Origin: Stromatinia cepivora
Taxonomy: Eukaryota > Ascomycota > Leotiomycetes > Helotiales > Sclerotiniaceae
Assembly (NCBI GenBank): GCA_014898415.1
Contig: RCTD01000008.1
Coordinates: 682,001 to 746,000, forward strand
Direction of reading: 5' to 3'
DNA: 64,000 nucleotides
The notes beneath the pieces are model-generated. The model was not told where the DNA came from. It did not search any database and saw only the letters and a program-made list of their open reading frames with translations. The first letter of the stretch is position 1; each line of letters begins with the position of its first letter. The translations under genes and the position numbers were made by a program. Below are positions 13,380-21,505 of the stretch, piece by piece.

Positions 13380-13810
13380 TAAAGCTTTATTCAATCAATT
13401 AATCGATTGGGAGGATCAAACAACATTGGATTAGCTAAATGAAAATCGCGTAGAAGGTACAATAATGTTTTAAAATCGGAAGTAGGATATCAGGTAAGGT
13501 TAATATTGCTATTAAACTATGAAACTCTATATAATAAAGTTTTTCGTGCTTTCTTTATTATTAAAACCTTCTTCACTTTCCATTCCGAATCATTAGTTAT
13601 ATTAATAAACAGAGATGATTCGAATATCTGATCAGGAAAAGGATCGTCATATACTTTATATAATCGATCTGGAAGGAAAACAGAATGAATTTTCATTGTA
13701 GTTAGGAATTCGAGTTTGAAAGAGCTCCTAGATCGATCAATGATCTTGAATCTTCCTTGAATTGGAAAGTCCAGTTTCTTGGATGATCTTTGGGTAAGGT
13801 AACTTTTCAT
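13380..13810 (-). pseudogene. Gypsy integrase C-terminus and chromodomain relic
   Basis: The minus frame 13810-13517 reads LDFPIQGRFKII, then VFLPDRLYKVYDDPFP, then WKVKKVLIIKKARKTLLY. This is the 'kLd..w.GPfkIi...FHpdrLrka.dDPlPgq' end of Ty3/Gypsy integrase followed by the start of a chromodomain ('eWeVeeIl..R...Yl V'). The chromodomain end continues in another frame at about 13500-13380 with LLRDFHLANPMLFDPPNRL, after a stop and frame change. In chromoviruses this domain directs integration to particular chromatin. The copy is dead but the parentage is clear. Confidence 0.82.
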
Positions 13811-14485
13811 ATTGAGCTATATATAATCTCCGATATCGAAATCGATTTTACATCAATAAGCATTCGTGGATTTCGACATTTTGGCTTGGGTATGTAATAG
13901 GCCTTCTTTCGCTCGCGTGAGAGTTAATCTATTGTATTCTGTATATATACAGACATCATGTATATTTATATCGTTTGTTGGCTTACTAACATCTTCCTTC
14001 CATTCCTATGTATATTTCGGTATATACCCGTATAAGATTTCGTAGGGTATAAGCCCTCCTAAGAAGTTGTATGGAAGAGTAAATTGTGTATAATCCATTA
14101 TAAATAGGAATTCTGATTAATCATTTTGATAATAGTTAATAAACAGCTTTAACCGTTATTGAAGGTACTGATTATAAATCTTAGTTTGATCATTGGTTTG
14201 GGGATGATAAATAATGGATAATTTGAGATCGGTTCCTAGGATTTGACTGAATTCCTTTCAAAACTGTAATATGAATTAGGAGCCGTGATTCAATATTATA
14301 GTATCAGGGAGACCATAATATTGATATATATGATAAAGATATAATTATACTTGAATTCGAGTATCGATTGATTTGTAATAAGATATAGAGATAGCTTGCT
14401 TCATTAATCGATCAATAATAACTAAAACATTGTTATATCCGTATTTATCCTTATTAAAATTGTAATAATCCATAATAACATATTG

Positions 14486-14704
14486 TTATGCTCGATTAGG
14501 AATCGAAAATGGATATAATAAACCGGGAGTACGATTGTATGGAACAGAGCTGTATTTGTAGGCGTGACAATTGCGTATATATCTGGCTACGGTATCGTGC
14601 ATTCTGGGCCAGTAGTATTGTTGAAATAATTGAGGAGAAGGAGAGGGTTCCTCAGAATATGCTTTCGAAGGTTCGGAGCGTACAGGAGGAGGAGTTCGTT
14701 GCAT
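14486..14704 (-). pseudogene. Gypsy integrase zinc-binding (H2C2) module relic
   Basis: The minus frame contains LFQQYYWPRMHDTVARYIRN and then CHAYKYSS followed by PGLLYPFSIPNR. This is the 'yYWP.m...v..yvr.C..Cqr.K....r.pGLLqPLpiP.rpw' stretch at the start of retroviral-type integrases. The second zinc Cys appears replaced (CHAYK for CxxC). The catalytic core that should follow (14485-13811) is scrambled by stops. Confidence 0.8.
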
Positions 14705-14879
14705 TGTGAAAATGATGGTACACTTCTAAAGGTGTTTATCTTCGTCGATTAGGTCGGAATAGATCTTCTTTCTTTGGGTGTAATGTTCGTAAAAGTTCAT
14801 CTAAAAAGGTATTATTAAAGTGAGGTATTATTTGGGAGACCACCAGATGGCCGGACGCTTGTAAATGAGTTGTAGATAA

Positions 14880-15161
14880 TGTGACGTACAAGAACTGTAG
14901 TAGAACTGAATAAACAAGATCAATTATATTCTTTAGAATTTACAATTGAAGAACTATAATTTGTAAAGAACAACTAGATATATATATACAAATATCTATT
15001 TGTAGACTATAGGATTATATGTATATATTATTAAGGTTACCATTTTATCATATTAAATCATATGATTCGTAACGCATACACACGGATGATCAGCTCATAA
15101 ATTGATATGGGAGATAAGAGGTATCACGTGGTTAGCCTCCTGTGGTTCACGATTCGTGACA
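14880..15161 (-). repeat. 5' LTR of the Gypsy derivative
   Basis: 282 bp in reverse orientation, ending at the GTAGA duplication. Its outer part (15090-15161) is almost free of mutation, while the part toward 14880 carries many G-to-A and C-to-T changes relative to 12347-12628. Confidence 0.87.
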
Positions 15162-15246
15162 GTAGATTCTAAAGAACATAATTGACCCTGTTTATTCAGC
15201 TCTACTACGGCTCTTGTGCGTCACAATATTAGGATTAGTAGTTTAG

Positions 15247-15579
15247 GAGAATCGAATAGGATATCCTTAATAAAGGAGTATTGGAAATGAGGTTATTATA
15301 GGATTAGAATTGAGGTTATATGATCATAATGATATACAAACTATATTTGGGGATAATTTCAATTCTACTTCTACTAGAATTATAAATCCTTAGTTAAATC
15401 TATATAGTCAACAATACTACTACTTCCTGTACCAAAAGTTAACAATTCAAATATTTAATAAAAACTTATAATTTATATTTAGCAATTTTTATTGAAAAGT
15501 TATTAATGTTTTCAATTTGTATATAAATTATATATAAATTAAAATCGAAATTTAAATCTTGAAAATTTCAATGAAAAGA
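15247..15579 (+). repeat. Candidate 3' LTR start of the Copia element
   Basis: A purine-rich AATAAAGGAG (15270-15278) is followed at 15279 by TATTGGAAATGAGG, which could be a mutated TGTTGGAAAT, a common start of Ty1/Copia LTRs. It lies 33 bp after the reconstructed pol stop, where the 3' LTR should begin. No second copy exists in the window, so the LTR end cannot be set. The rest of the stretch is AT-rich without a gene. Confidence 0.35.
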
Positions 15580-15844
15580 TATCACGGGATAGTATGACTA
15601 CGGGGAATAAGTGGTACACGTGATTGGTAGAGTAAAAGAATTGAATGACTTGCCCTCGATTATATGAATCAAGAGCTGTATATATAGAACAAATAAGTGG
15701 TTATCTAGCCGATATGTACCTTAATTAGGCTAGATCTTTGTTTATTAGTATATCAGGATCACTTTATCAATCGGAGAGATTGGTAAGGGCTAGAAGATCC
15801 TTCATTCCGATTGGATACAGGGGATCGCAGGGCTTTCCGTGACA
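15580..15844 (-). mobile_element. Solo LTR, family A, copy 3 (265 bp), inverted, with TSD
   Basis: Reverse-complement match to the 309-bp copies at 530 and 10201, bounded by TATCACGG and CCGTGACA. A perfect 5-bp duplication AAAGA lies at 15575-15579 and 15845-15849, so this is a solo LTR made by recombination between the ends of an inserted element. It is shorter because a block including the GAAAGTGCTCTG segment is missing, with smaller gaps elsewhere. It keeps more G and C than copies 1 and 2, so it is probably younger or less exposed to RIP. Confidence 0.87.
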
Positions 15845-15849
15845 AAAGA

Positions 15850-17370
15850 TAATTTAAAATTATGAAATTTTCAAAATTGATTAATAATTATAGAAAGAAT
15901 CTATATTCAAAATTTTAATTAATCATATTAATTTGTTATAAAGTTATTAATAGGTGAAAATCATGATTTTTGATGTAAAAGGGTGGCCCAAAAGGGGGGT
16001 GGCCTCAAACTAGGATAGTTGACTTAAAGTAACACAATTCGTCATGTTCAAATGTAAACACAAGATCTAGACCTGCTTTCGCTACCCATTTTTCAAAATG
16101 TTCAATATAATACGAGTATAATAAATACCTCCTCGGCTTAACAACTAAGTAAGTACACGGATCACCAGCCGCTCCTCATGACATTGACGTCTCTCGATAA
16201 TGAAGATCTTTTTCTTTAAGCTATCAACAAGGCATCAAATTTCATCGGATATTAGGGCCAAAGTTGTGGATCCTATCAAATTCCCCAACAATCCGCTAAT
16301 TATCGATTACTTGCCGCTGACCAGGAGAAGCTTAATTACAAGCTTGAAATCATAGGAAGCTGAAAGGCATTTCGGATATTCGGGTTTTCTCCCATCTCAT
16401 CACAAACTTTGTGGATGGAATTTTGCATACTGCAAATGAAGTCTTTGCTAGTGCTATGCCACGCATCCAATGACTAGATGATTCGAGCCCAGCCCGCCGG
16501 ACGCCTCTTACGCACTTTTATGATGTTGAAATCACATATAGGATTTTGTGGGTAATCATCATCATCAGATTGAACGCACGAGCACAACTGCATCCATCAT
16601 TCCTCTGCAAATGCAATTTATTCCTGGTTATATGAATTACCCATCTAGCAGTATTATGCGGGACACGGGGCTGATGCCAGATCTGGATTCCCTTGCATGA
16701 GCATGGTGTTCCTTGACCAGCTGCAAGATAAAGTATTGTGAATAGAGAGAAGCTGAGTGGAGGGAAATCGGATATTTCATTAGTGTCGATTCTAATGATG
16801 GCATGCAGTGCGTGTCACATATCGATGGATCGGAATTAGATTCGCATCAATTTGTTTGTCTTTTCAAATAATTCGAAGTGGGTACCTCGGTATTCGAGTG
16901 TAGTTAGTTGAGTTTTTCTTTAGTGAATCTTCCCCACGTTTGCCATCTTGGTCAATTGGTTGACATTAAGCCACAATCGCTGATCAATTTCATGCTTCGA
17001 GATCCTGTTGTGGATCATTCCCTTGGCGTTCAGCCAGCCAGGTTCCCGTGGCCATAAGGATTCTGCCGTCGCGGATGATCTTCTGCTTCCCGGTATATTC
17101 GAGACTTGAAAGAGACTTTGGGAGAGGCTCGCTGGCTAGAGCTTGGCGTAAGGAGTCTGCCGAGGACCATATTTTCATTTGCTTCTATGTTGGATAACTG
17201 TAGCTGATTACGGCGTAGCGCGAAGGGGAACAATCTTCCTCCTCCCATGGACACATCAGAGAAATTTTGGATATATACAGCTCAATCCTCCCTCATCATT
17301 CTTTCTTCATTGCATTCATTCTTCAGGAAATCAAACAACTTTTGCATTCATACTCCATATCTGTCTCAAA
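15850..17370. other. Edge of the AT-rich block and peroxidase upstream region
   Basis: Base composition changes near 15,960, where a short G-rich stretch contains GGGTGGCC twice (from about 15980). From there to 17,370 the DNA is of ordinary composition with only short frames on both strands. I see no gene. The last part holds the promoter and leader of the peroxidase gene. Confidence 0.6.
17269..17278 (+). promoter_or_regulatory. TATA-like element upstream of the peroxidase gene
   Basis: GGATATATAC lies about 95 bp before the chosen ATG, followed by a pyrimidine-rich leader. This is a plausible core promoter for a regulated secreted protein; nothing further supports it. Confidence 0.4.
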
Positions 17371-18618
17371 ATGCAATACTCTTTAGTCGCAATTACCCTC
17401 ATGGCTGAGGCCGTTACAGCTTTCCCATTTGTTGCCAATTTGCCTGGTGTCGATTCTAGCCTGCTACGCGCAAACAAACGTCAGCAACCAAGCACCAGTT
17501 CCTGTCCATTCAACGCAAATCACATCACCGCTCCAGGCATCTCAGCCTCTTACCCATACAACGGCGCTAAGAACGGTCTTCCAGGTAAAGGGATTGGTGG
17601 CTATCAAGTTCCCGCACCAGGAGACACTGATCACCAATTTATCGCTCCGAAGTCTACAGATATCCGTGGACCATGTCCCGGTTTAAACGCTGCTGCCAAT
17701 CACAATTTCCTTGCTCGCGATGGCGTTACCACATATAATGAGCTTGTTGATGCTCAACAAAATGTGTACAACGTCGGCTACGACTTGGCGAATCTTCTTG
17801 CTGTTCTTGGCCTTACATTATCAGATGGTGATATTGTTACCGAGAAACTGTCCATTGGGTGCGATGCTACCTCACGAACATCTTATTCGCCAGCTTTGAC
17901 TGGATCAGAACCAGGCTTGGATGGACACAATAAATTTGAGTCTGATACATCTCTCACGCGTAATGATTATTTCCTCGCTGATGGCGATAATTACTCATTC
18001 AACGGCACACTTTTTGGAATGATGACCGAGACCACTGGTGGAAATTATGATCGTGACGGACTGGCTCTATACCGAAGCCAGCGTTACCAACAATCCCTCC
18101 GAGACAACCCAAACTTCTATTTTGGTCCTCTCACCCTCCTTCTTTTTGGAGCTTCCTCTTTCTTATATGAGTTAATGCCATCTGGAACCAAAAACTACGC
18201 ACCAGACTATGAAACCATCTCCACATTCTTCGGAGCCGTGAAAAATGCAGATGGTTCCTATTCCTTCAACGGCGGGGAAAAGATCCCAGACAATTGGACC
18301 AACCGTGTAACGCCATATACCACCGTCGACGTCACTGTAGAGATTCTTGCTCAATATCTTCAATACCCGGTTCTCTTCGGTGGTGCCACCGGAAATGGGG
18401 GATTTGATGTCCTCAATTTTGGTTTCATCAAAAATGGAACATTGATTGCGACACCTGGGTCTACGGAGACTTCTTGCTTGCTGTATCAGCTTGCTACGCA
18501 GAGTATCCCTTCATCGTTGAATGGTATCATCACCCCGACTATCAATACACTTGCATTTGTTCTAAAGAAGTTGAATCCTTTATTTGGGAATCTGGGTTGT
18601 CCAATTGCTCTTACATAG
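17371..18618 (+). CDS. Secreted heme-thiolate peroxidase (chloroperoxidase/UPO family)
   Basis: Heme-thiolate peroxidases use H2O2 to halogenate or insert oxygen into organic substrates outside the cell. The product is 415 residues from one exon. I chose the ATG at 17371 because it opens a signal peptide (MQYSLVAITLMAEAVTAFPF), although the frame is open further upstream. A Lys-Arg pair at 36-37 is a likely pro-peptide cleavage site. The heme-ligand motif PCP lies at 101-103 (PCPGLNAAANHNFL), giving Cys102 as axial ligand. The distal acid motif, usually E-G-D or E-H-D, reads E-S-D at 190-192 in FESDTSLTRNDY, so Glu190 is kept and the Gly/His position is Ser. The length places it with the longer UPOs. 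It is the first gene outside the AT-rich block. The family call is safe; substrate is unknown. Confidence 0.9.
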   Translation: MQYSLVAITLMAEAVTAFPFVANLPGVDSSLLRANKRQQPSTSSCPFNANHITAPGISASYPYNGAKNGLPGKGIGGYQVPAPGDTDHQFIAPKSTDIRGPCPGLNAAANHNFLARDGVTTYNELVDAQQNVYNVGYDLANLLAVLGLTLSDGDIVTEKLSIGCDATSRTSYSPALTGSEPGLDGHNKFESDTSLTRNDYFLADGDNYSFNGTLFGMMTETTGGNYDRDGLALYRSQRYQQSLRDNPNFYFGPLTLLLFGASSFLYELMPSGTKNYAPDYETISTFFGAVKNADGSYSFNGGEKIPDNWTNRVTPYTTVDVTVEILAQYLQYPVLFGGATGNGGFDVLNFGFIKNGTLIATPGSTETSCLLYQLATQSIPSSLNGIITPTINTLAFVLKKLNPLFGNLGCPIALT

Positions 18619-18995
18619 AGATTCGGTAGAATGCTAGGCGACGCTCTTGACATATGTGCAAGTTGATAGTTTATGACTTGCATATGGGTGCAAAATTGTT
18701 GTTTTGATGTTGATATATTAGCGATTTGATTTTTACAGAAGGATGTAATGATTCTTCTTCTTTTTGTATATATATATACATATTTACCTATAATAGAAAT
18801 ACAAGTTTTTTGTTAAAATTTATATTGTATTACAAAATAAGTCTTTTTCGGTATTTAAAATATCCAATATATAATCAAAAACAAATAATAGATTTGAATA
18901 TTATCAATTGATATTCAAAAGTTGATTTTTGCTAAATACTTTTTATATTAATATCCAAATATTAGTATCTGAATATTATATATATTAGTATATTT
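18619..18995. repeat. AT-rich spacer with direct-repeat arm 1
   Basis: AT-rich DNA from about 18,765 to 18,992. Its right end, about 18,895-18,992 (TTGAATATTATC... AATATTATATATATTAGTATATTTTT, non-contiguous), resembles 21,411-21,472 in the same orientation. The two arms flank the nuclease-fold gene. No coding capacity is visible. Confidence 0.5.
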
Positions 18996-20129
18996 TTAAG
19001 TCGAGCGCTCGCTACGGATGTCTTTCTCGGGAGTGCGGTGCTCACTGCGGCTGGGAGCTACTGCTGCTACACGAGTTGAAGCCGTGGCTCTATTCCGATT
19101 AAGAGCTATGGTAGCGTTTGGTCCGAATACAGGAGATATGGATGATGCATAGGGGTCGTTTCTATATATCGTTCTTCGATATAATTGACTTGGGCTTGAT
19201 ACATTTGCGGTGATTGTTGTATTTAAGGTGTTGAAATAGATTTGCTTACATTTGCTCAACGTATTGCAATACTCAAAGGGATGTATTAAAGTAGTAGATG
19301 AAGCTGGTTTAATGGAGGTGTTTCCTTTTGCAAACAGTTTATGATTTATATTCAAAAGAGTTATTTTCTCTTCGAATGTTATAGGTAGTTGTGATTGGGA
19401 TGTAATAACAGTAGGGTTTCTGAAAGCAGTTCCGATGGTCAATTTATCTAAATTTAATCCAAATTTTTCATCTTTGGTCATTGTGATTGAAGGATTGTTC
19501 TTGATTGTTTTGAAACAAAACTCAAAGTAGTTGATATTGGAATTCCTTTCAATATCTTGATATTTCATCTAGTTTGCATTTGGTTCCCTATAGGAATCCC
19601 TTGTACTGAGATTGCTCCAATATCCGCGATATACCCCGGATATCTTCTGTTCCCAGTGGAATCTCAGGTCTTTTGTGTATATCCAGAACCTTATGTGAGC
19701 TTCTGTTATTGTGGCGGCAAATATCCCCTCTTTGCCTCGGCCTTTATCAGATTGGAAATATATTTGACAATATCTGTACGCTTGCCATTCTAATCCTTTT
19801 AGCGAATAGGGTGTATTTCTGGTTGTCTTCTTGCACTCTCCAATCATGAGGATTTGTTGCGTTTGATCGCCCGATTGGGTATATCTCACAACAATATCGG
19901 CTTTCTCTCCATGTATCAGGTTTGGATAAAACTCAGCAGCGACCGAGTATCTGTCATCTAACAAGGTATAGTTCCTATTCAGGATATGTGTCATCAAGGC
20001 ACATGTCTCATGTTCTTTCGGATTATTCTCCAATGCTCTCTGGGTGTCGATGTATGCGCGTCTATAAAGGTCTTCGGCAGTTGGGTTTGTGATAAGGCCA
20101 TGGGGACGGAATCCGATGGAGCCCGACAT
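18996..20129 (-). CDS. PD-(D/E)XK nuclease-fold protein, two exons
   Basis: Exon 1 is 20129-19635 and exon 2 is 19568-18996, joined across a 66-nt phase-0 intron (19569-19634) with GTATAT donor and TAG acceptor. Without splicing an in-frame TAG at 19571-19569 would end the protein at 186 residues; with it the product is 355. Exon 1 has an acid-lined core: Asp78 in GEKADIVVRY, then Glu98 and Lys100 in MIGECKKT, the D-(19)-E-x-K spacing of restriction-type nuclease folds, followed by LEWQAYRYCQIY, which fits the helix after that motif. Residues 166-355 are Ser/Thr/Asn-rich and unknown. Such proteins in fungi are often lineage-specific. The gene ends four bases from an AT-rich repeat arm. Enzyme activity and target are inference; the alternative is a pseudogene with a nonsense codon. 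Confidence 0.65.
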
Positions 20130-21505
20130 GATATATAAGTTTAAAATGTGTTAAAGAAAATGATTTCTAAGAGGGCGATGAATAATAATGATATTAAGGA
20201 TAGAAATTACTAATGATAACCTTAACAAACCTTCATTTCTTTATATATATACAATCTATCCCCCCTGCCTCCTCCTCTTCTCCTGAACCAGACTCTCGGT
20301 ACAAAAAGCTCTATTGAAATAGCTTCGCTGTAAGGGAACTTCTCGTATATCCAGACTTGAGTGGTTCCGATGGTCCTCAAGGAACCGAGCGTTACGAACC
20401 TCTGGCCTCGTTTCACTCTTCTCTATCCCGCACATAGCGTCTCCTTTGAACAGTCTCCCGTCCAGAGATATTCTACAGGCGCCATTACCACAGTATTTAA
20501 TGAAAATCTGGGTTAAATCTTTGACTACAAATCCGTAATTCCAAATATGACCTTTCATACAGCCATCCACCCATCTTCGTAATATATCTCGCTTATATCT
20601 CCTTCATCCTGGATTGAGAGGGAAGCTTATAAATCTAGTGAATCTATCAAGTTGTTTCTCTAGACTTCGGAAGCTTCTGATATATGTTGTTGTACCTTGG
20701 ATCCAAATACAGATTGATAGGAATCGCGTTGATTACACGCTATAACGCGAAAATACTAGATAAACAGTATGAAATGGGCACTTAACGCGGAAATCAGCAC
20801 CAAATGCATGACCTATACAGCCTTATCTAGTATTCTGTATGCATTACCGGATTTCTGGAATTTTAGGGGAGTGCTTGGTTCTTCGAGAGCCAATAATGTT
20901 TGGGCGCCGACTATGAAACCGCGAATGGTCATGGGCTAAGTCTACAGGGGAGGTTCGCTAAAACAGGTAATTGAACTGCCGCGCGGTTCAAGTCTCGCTC
21001 ATTGAATGGTTTACTAAAACTCAATGCTTGTACTACTGTAAGAACTAGTTATGGAATATAACCTACCAATTGCTATTGTATCTTTCGGTTAGTGACTGCG
21101 GCAGACTCTGGCCATACCGGATCAAAATATTTGACCAATTAAATCCGGTACAAAGAGGATTCCGGTGTAAATAAGTATATATAAAATTTTATTCAAAGTT
21201 ATATAGACTTTATACTTATAGTTCTCAAATGAAATAATTAATTTTGTATATTTGAAAAATCATATTGAAATAATTAATTTACTATTATTAAAAAATTAAA
21301 ATAACAAAATTAATAATATTCCAACTTTTCAAATAATATATATTATTATTGTTTTGAATACTAGTATATATTATATTGTTAAATAGATTATAAAGAATCT
21401 ATTATTAATAATTGAATATTAGAATTGAACGCTTAAAGTTGATTATTACAAATATTATATATGCTAGTATATTTTTTGTTCCCAAACAGGCCCTCAAGTT
21501 ATTAA
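20130..21505. other. Spacer with a possible decayed frame and an AT-rich repeat arm
   Basis: Minus 20570-20256 is open for 104 codons (MDGCMKGHIWNYGFVVKDL and onward), and an overlapping minus frame (20416-20222) reads GQRFVTLGSLRTIGTTQVW. Joined by a frameshift they would look like one short decayed gene just upstream of the nuclease-fold gene; I do not recognise it. From about 21,170 to 21,475 the DNA is again very AT-rich, and its last 60 bases are the second direct-repeat arm. It ends with CCCAAACAGGCCCT at 21,481, which could be a transposon terminus, but I found no partner. Confidence 0.35.

Larger units (their letters stand above)
12347..15161 (-). mobile_element. Ty3/Gypsy (chromovirus-type) deletion derivative, reverse orientation
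   Basis: Two 282-bp LTRs (12347-12628 and 14880-15161) bound a 2.25-kb interior, and the 5-bp duplication GTAGA lies at 12342-12346 and 15162-15166. On the minus strand a purine run GAAGGGAAGGGTAG precedes the left (3') LTR, as a polypurine tract should. The interior keeps only the integrase zinc-binding module, the integrase C-terminus and a chromodomain-like tail. Only about 175 bp separate the 5' LTR from the integrase, so gag, protease, reverse transcriptase and RNase H have been deleted. The target was a solo LTR of the same family. Confidence 0.88.
12124..15225 (+). mobile_element. Solo LTR, family B (282 bp), interrupted by a nested element
   Basis: The LTR is in two pieces, 12124-12346 and 15167-15225, together 282 bp, the same length as the family-B LTRs inside it. 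It starts TGTCACGAATCG and ends GTGCGTCACA. A 5-bp duplication ATATT flanks the pair at 12119-12123 and 15226-15230. No family-B internal sequence remains in forward orientation, so it is a solo LTR that inserted into the last codons of the Copia pol relic before the reverse element entered it. Confidence 0.88.
10510..15246 (+). pseudogene. Ty1/Copia reverse transcriptase-RNase H relic, split by nested insertions
   Basis: The first segment runs 10510-12123. After an 'IPRIYKEAI' start it shows RLMVRGFNQILRKDYNKTF (about 10750-10805), then YFDIKNAFTKLHLKKKIYL, then a Y-I-D-D box in LLVYIDDIVIV (about 11121-11153). RNase H follows at about 11675-11850 with RKSVSGGVIIFYK and ESEYIAI. The C-terminal frame (11960-12121) reaches KRFKKI at 12121. 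If the insertion 12124-15225 and one ATATT copy are removed, the frame continues ...KKILGLVV and stops with TAG at 15244-15246, the 'f...LGLv' ending of Copia pol. Many in-frame stops make it non-functional. It is probably the polymerase half of the element whose protease and integrase lie at 2265-4580. Confidence 0.85.

Noticed and set aside
17179..17370. Upstream 64-codon extension of the peroxidase frame
   Set aside because: It lacks a signal peptide at its start, covers the likely TATA region and leader, and would bury the signal peptide that begins at 17371.
20940..21005. Possible tRNA because of GGTTCAAGTC near 20,993
   Set aside because: The T-stem does not pair and no D arm or anticodon stem can be drawn.
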